Shown here piece by piece: positions 4,708-8,079 of a stretch of DNA of 8,079 nucleotides (positions are counted from its first letter, which is position 1; each line of letters starts with the position of its first letter). Under the pieces are notes generated by a model. The model saw only the letters and a program-made list of their open reading frames with translations, was not told where the DNA came from and searched no databases. The DNA is from Phycisphaeraceae bacterium (GTDB lineage: Bacteria > Planctomycetota > Phycisphaerae > Phycisphaerales > Phycisphaeraceae). Both the position numbers and the translations under genes were made by a program. Where the stretch lies: contig JAJDCT010000314.1 of the NCBI GenBank assembly GCA_029260695.1, positions 1-8,079 of the forward strand, in the 5' to 3' direction.

Positions 4708-7485
4708 ATGCAACCGATGCCGATGATGGTGAGTCGCCGGGCTGATAAGTTGAGAAGGTTCGCCGTTCTTTCGCATCTGTTCATGTTGTGTTTGATGGTT
4801 TGTGCATGCGCATCGAAGGCTCGGGGGGTTGAATCGGCTGTATACGAGTTGCACGTCGGCGGTCCGCCGCAGCACCAGATGATTCCCAGCCAATCAGAGC
4901 ACGGATCTGTCTACCGGTATCTGATCGATGGGGTTGAAGAACAGAGCGGGGTATTTGTCAAGGCCGATGGCGAGGTGTTTGGTTTACTGGTCAATCCCTA
5001 CCGCGGCCAGGCGGTCGTTGAATATCGGCCGGCGGAGCGCGAAGTGGTGCAGCTACCCGGGTCGTGGCATCTGTTCAGCTATACACCCGGGGACGAGCTG
5101 GGTGTTCGTGACGTTCATCTGGCGGGATCGTTTAACGGCTGGTCTTTGCATGCGCTGCCGATGCACGACCGGGGCGACGGGGTGTATCAGGCACTGGTGA
5201 AGTTGTCCGAGGGGGTGCACTGGTACAAGTTTGTGGTCAACGGCGAGACTTGGATCAACGACCCAAACAGCGACAAGGAATTTGAGCAGCCGGACGGGAA
5301 CTACGGGGTCAACTCGGCGGTGCTGGTGGGTGTCGATGCGCGGGGTTTGCCTGCGCCCAAGCCAAATCACGTCGAAGCCTCGGCGATTATCCACGACCGG
5401 GGCAATGTTCCGGACATGGCGGTGGCGTCTGACTCGCTTTTGCGGCTTAGCATCCGTGTACAGGCCAAGGATGTGCAACGTGTCTCCGTGCTGATCGCGG
5501 GGGAAGAGCGGGGCCAAGGCGTTAGGACGGGGTGGAAACGTTATGCGCTGCAACCCAGCGGCGAGGCGGTGGGTCTTGAGCGTTACGGTGCGTTGATCCA
5601 GGTGCCCGGCGGGCCCGTGCGGTATCTGTTTGAGCTGGTCGACGGCGAAGAGACGTTGTATCGGTCTGGGGGGGGGCTAAGCGAGTCGTTCGTTGATGCA
5701 AAAGACTCCGCGTACCGGTGCGAGATGGTTCCGGCGTTTGTGACGCCTGACTGGGCGAAGGCGGCGGTGTGGTATCAGGTCTTCCCCGAACGGTTCCGCA
5801 ACAGTGAGGTATCCAATGACCCGCCGAACACACATCGGTGGCAATCGGACTGGTGGGCGACCTTGCCGGGCGAGGCACCGGGTGCAGAGAATTTTTACAG
5901 CGGGGCGGGCAGCGTCTGGGGGCGCCGGTTCGGTGGGGATATTCAGGGTGTGCGCGAGGCGCTGCCGTACCTGCGGGAACTGGGTGTGAACGCGATCTAT
6001 TTGAACCCGGTGTTTGAAGCGCGCAGCATGCACAAGTACGACACCGGGGACTTCCGCCACATCGACGACAATTTCGGTGTGCTTACGGAGGAAGGTGAGC
6101 TTAAAGGTGAGGCGGTCGACCCGGCGACGTGGCAATGGTCTAAGAGCGACCGGGTGTTCCTGGATTTTATCCAAGAGGCGCACCGTCAGGGGTTCAAGGT
6201 GGTTCTCGATGGGGTATTTAACCATGTGGGCGAGGGTCATTACGCGTTCCAGGATGTGCTGAAGAACGGGCGGGATTCGGCGTATGCCGGATGGTTCGAC
6301 ATCATCGACTGGGGAGACGGCGGCAAGCCGGGCAAGCCCGGTGGGGTGCAGTGGCGTGGGTGGGACCACGACAATGGGCAGTTGCCGTTATTGAAAAAAG
6401 ACCCGGTCAAGGGGCTGGCGGATGGTCCAAGAGAACACATCTTCGCGATCACACGGCGGTGGATGGCGCCCGACGGTGATGTGAGCGCGGGGATCGACGG
6501 CTGGCGTCTGGATGTGGCGCCGGACATCCCCCACCCGTTCTGGGTTCAGTGGCGGGGACTTGTCAAGTCGATCAATCCGGATGCGTATATCAGCGGCGAG
6601 GTCTGGACATGGGCGCAGCCCTGGCTAGAGGGCGATCAATTCGACGGGGTGATGAATTATCAATTCGCGATTCCCGCTCAGGACTTTTTCGTAGACAACA
6701 AGACGGCGATTTCACCCAGCGTGTTCTCTGCGCTGCTGAACCAGTTGGTTTATGCGTACCCGTTGCAATCGGCGCTGGTCATGCAGAACATGTTGGGCAG
6801 CCACGACACGGACCGGCTGGCGTCGATGTTCGTCAACCCCGACCGCGGGTACGACACAGGCAACAGGTTGCAGGACACCGGGCCGGACTACAGCCTGGAC
6901 AAGCCCGATGAGACACAGCGGCGTCGGATGAAGCAGGCGATTGTCTGCCAGATGACTTTCGTCGGCGCGCCGATGATCTACTACGGCGACGAGGCGGGGA
7001 TGTGGAGCCCGGACGACCCGTCCAACCGTCAGCCGATGATCTGGCGTGACCGGATGCCTTACGACGGCAGCGGGGTAGCGTTCGACGCCGACATATTCGG
7101 TTGGTACCAGCGTCTTGCGGCGCTGAGGGTAGGGTTGGGATCGCTGCAGCGCGGGTTCTTCAGGACGCTGATCGCGGACGACGGCACGGGGGTGCTGGCT
7201 TATGCACGCGACCTGGATAACCAACACGTTTATATTGTGATCAACCGAAGCCCCGAGGCCCGGGAGGTCAGCATCCCGTTGGCCCAGGGAGACCGAGGCG
7301 CGGTGATGATCGACTGGTTGGACCCGGCGCAGGCCCAAGTGGTGATGGATGATGCGGACACGGCAGACGCTCGGCCGAGGCTTGTGCCGGTGGAGGATGC
7401 CGGGCGTGTCGCTGGGCCCGAGTTCACGGTTCGGTTAGAACCCTATGGCTCGGCGATCCTGTCTAACAGAGAGCAGGTGAGATGA
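4708..7485 (+). CDS. GH13 neopullulanase/cyclomaltodextrinase-like alpha-glycosidase, exported
   Basis: This is a glycoside hydrolase of family GH13 that probably cuts alpha-1,4 bonds in maltodextrins, cyclodextrins or pullulan. From ATG 4708 it has 925 residues. The frame stays open back to GTG 4681, but GGAG at 4702-4705 favours ATG 4708 or 4717. A hydrophobic segment FAVLSHLFMLCLMVCACA follows basic residues and is a signal peptide; VCAC is lipobox-like but not canonical. A CBM48-type domain (about 117-207, with HLAGSFNGW) is followed by a CBM34-like beta domain (about 242-340) and the barrel beginning AVWYQVFPERF (353-363). The motifs are MHKYDTGDF (441-449), DGVFNH (501-506), GWRLDVAPD (598-606, nucleophile D602), GEVW (630-633, acid/base E631) and GSHDT (697-701, stabiliser D700). 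A C-terminal beta domain ends the protein. At 925 residues it is much longer than typical neopullulanases (about 590). The exact specificity, alpha-amylase or cyclomaltodextrinase, cannot be fixed from sequence alone. Confidence 0.9.
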   Translation: MQPMPMMVSRRADKLRRFAVLSHLFMLCLMVCACASKARGVESAVYELHVGGPPQHQMIPSQSEHGSVYRYLIDGVEEQSGVFVKADGEVFGLLVNPYRGQAVVEYRPAEREVVQLPGSWHLFSYTPGDELGVRDVHLAGSFNGWSLHALPMHDRGDGVYQALVKLSEGVHWYKFVVNGETWINDPNSDKEFEQPDGNYGVNSAVLVGVDARGLPAPKPNHVEASAIIHDRGNVPDMAVASDSLLRLSIRVQAKDVQRVSVLIAGEERGQGVRTGWKRYALQPSGEAVGLERYGALIQVPGGPVRYLFELVDGEETLYRSGGGLSESFVDAKDSAYRCEMVPAFVTPDWAKAAVWYQVFPERFRNSEVSNDPPNTHRWQSDWWATLPGEAPGAENFYSGAGSVWGRRFGGDIQGVREALPYLRELGVNAIYLNPVFEARSMHKYDTGDFRHIDDNFGVLTEEGELKGEAVDPATWQWSKSDRVFLDFIQEAHRQGFKVVLDGVFNHVGEGHYAFQDVLKNGRDSAYAGWFDIIDWGDGGKPGKPGGVQWRGWDHDNGQLPLLKKDPVKGLADGPREHIFAITRRWMAPDGDVSAGIDGWRLDVAPDIPHPFWVQWRGLVKSINPDAYISGEVWTWAQPWLEGDQFDGVMNYQFAIPAQDFFVDNKTAISPSVFSALLNQLVYAYPLQSALVMQNMLGSHDTDRLASMFVNPDRGYDTGNRLQDTGPDYSLDKPDETQRRRMKQAIVCQMTFVGAPMIYYGDEAGMWSPDDPSNRQPMIWRDRMPYDGSGVAFDADIFGWYQRLAALRVGLGSLQRGFFRTLIADDGTGVLAYARDLDNQHVYIVINRSPEAREVSIPLAQGDRGAVMIDWLDPAQAQVVMDDADTADARPRLVPVEDAGRVAGPEFTVRLEPYGSAILSNREQVR
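5668..5676 (+). repeat. Nine-G homopolymer inside the GH13 gene
   Basis: Nine consecutive G bases encode three glycine codons in the CBM34-like region of the GH13 enzyme. This is the longest homopolymer I noticed in the window. The frame is intact here. Gain or loss of one base would truncate or scramble the protein before its catalytic domain. Confidence 0.9.
7482..7485 (+). other. ATGA stop/start overlap
   Basis: The TGA of the GH13 gene (7483-7485) overlaps the ATG of the binding-protein gene (7482-7484). AGG at 7475-7477 lies inside the end of the upstream gene, four bases before the start. Such overlaps usually mean one mRNA and translational coupling, so enzyme and transporter are likely co-produced. 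Confidence 0.75.
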
Positions 7486-8079
7486 CGGTAGCGAGAGTAG
7501 CGCGTTGGTTGTTGGCCCTGTCGGCGGCGTTGGTCGTGGTGTGGTCGTTTGTGGATGTCGGTGCGCGTTCGTACAGCCGATGGGACCGGGCCAGGCACGA
7601 CACGCGCACGGAGCTGACGATCCTGCACTGGGGAGACAACGACGAGATACGGATCCTTGAGGACCTTGTCACGGCGTTCGAGGCTGCGCACCCGGGTATC
7701 CGAGTGAATCGTCTGCACGCATCGGACTACGACACAAAGCTAAACACGATGTTCGCGGCGGGTGATCCGCCGGACCTATTTTATCTGCGGTATGAGGACG
7801 TGCCCAAGCTCGCGGGGATGGGTCTGCTCGAGCCGATCGACGGCCGGGTGGCGGAAGATGTGGCCGCCGCAGGTGAGGACTGGGTCGATGATTTTTACCC
7901 GGTGTTACTGGACGCTTTCAGGTATGACGGCAAGAAGCTCGGGGAGGGCCCGCTCTACGGCATCCCCAAAGACTTCACCCCCATGCTCATGTACGCCAAC
8001 CTCCAGCTCTTCCAACGCGCAGGCGTCCAGGTCCCCTACGACGGCTGGACCTGGGATGAGTTCGACGATGCGATGGCAC
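7482..8079 (+). CDS. Sugar ABC transporter solute-binding protein, family 1 type (partial, 5' end)
   Basis: The frame opens at ATG 7482, overlapping the stop of the GH13 gene as ATGA, and stays open for 199 codons to the window edge, so the 3' part is missing. Residues 10-26 form a hydrophobic segment after a basic N-terminus: either a signal peptide cleaved after VGA (28) or a membrane anchor. There is no lipobox cysteine. The mature part shows solute-binding-protein features: LTILHWGDNDE (45-55), FEAAHPGIRVN, AGDPPDLFYL (93-102), the LYGIPKDF segment, and MYANLQLFQRAG before WTWDEF (189-194), the counterpart of the usual YYN-LF-AG and W-EF motifs of maltose/sugar binders. It would bind oligosaccharides released by the two hydrolases for an ABC permease likely encoded downstream. 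Maltodextrin specificity is inferred from context. Codon use changes sharply near the right edge. Confidence 0.88.
   Translation, partial: MTVARVARWLLALSAALVVVWSFVDVGARSYSRWDRARHDTRTELTILHWGDNDEIRILEDLVTAFEAAHPGIRVNRLHASDYDTKLNTMFAAGDPPDLFYLRYEDVPKLAGMGLLEPIDGRVAEDVAAAGEDWVDDFYPVLLDAFRYDGKKLGEGPLYGIPKDFTPMLMYANLQLFQRAGVQVPYDGWTWDEFDDAMA

Noticed and set aside
1..8079. CRISPR arrays, tRNA or rRNA genes, insertion sequences
   Set aside because: I saw no regularly spaced repeats, tRNA-like cloverleaf, rRNA signature or transposase.

Overview
The window is GC-rich coding DNA with heavy use of G-ending codons. It carries an extracellular alpha-glucan (starch, glycogen or pullulan) utilisation locus in which every gene reads rightward: a LacI-family repressor, a type I pullulanase, a GH13 neopullulanase/cyclomaltodextrinase-like enzyme and the start of a sugar ABC transporter solute-binding protein. 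Signal peptides on the exported proteins, weak or variable Shine-Dalgarno sites and the style of the LacI protein suggest a diderm environmental bacterium. My guess is a planctomycete-like (Phycisphaerae-type) organism, but this rests on overall impression and not on a marker gene.

Layout. Bases 1-417 hold no convincing gene. They contain a sigma-70-like leftward promoter (78-105), one perfect DnaA-box match (289-297), a rightward promoter with an extended -10 (315-342), and an interrupted dyad over the -10 and start site (336-357) that is the best operator candidate. The LacI regulator follows (418-1545). A 149-base spacer separates it from pulA (start re-assigned to 1695, end 4670), whose protein has a signal peptide, two tandem CBM41 modules, CBM48 and a GH13 catalytic domain with all catalytic residues. 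After 37 bases comes a 925-residue GH13 enzyme (4708-7485) with two N-terminal beta-sandwich modules. Its stop codon overlaps the start of a solute-binding protein gene (7482 onward) that runs off the right edge.

How it works together (inference). Pullulanase cuts alpha-1,6 branches and the second enzyme trims the linear or branched products to short maltodextrins. The binding protein would deliver these to an ABC permease probably encoded just beyond the window. The LacI protein probably senses an alpha-glucan breakdown product and controls the locus, probably including itself. The tight spacing of the last three genes points to one transcript from pulA onward. Whether lacI shares that transcript is open, because no clear terminator or second promoter is visible in the 149-base spacer.

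The families are all known, so I do not see a wholly new system. The parts most worth a second look are the operator/promoter cluster, the unusually long multi-module GH13 enzyme, the nine-G run inside it, and an abrupt change of codon and strand composition inside the solute-binding protein gene.
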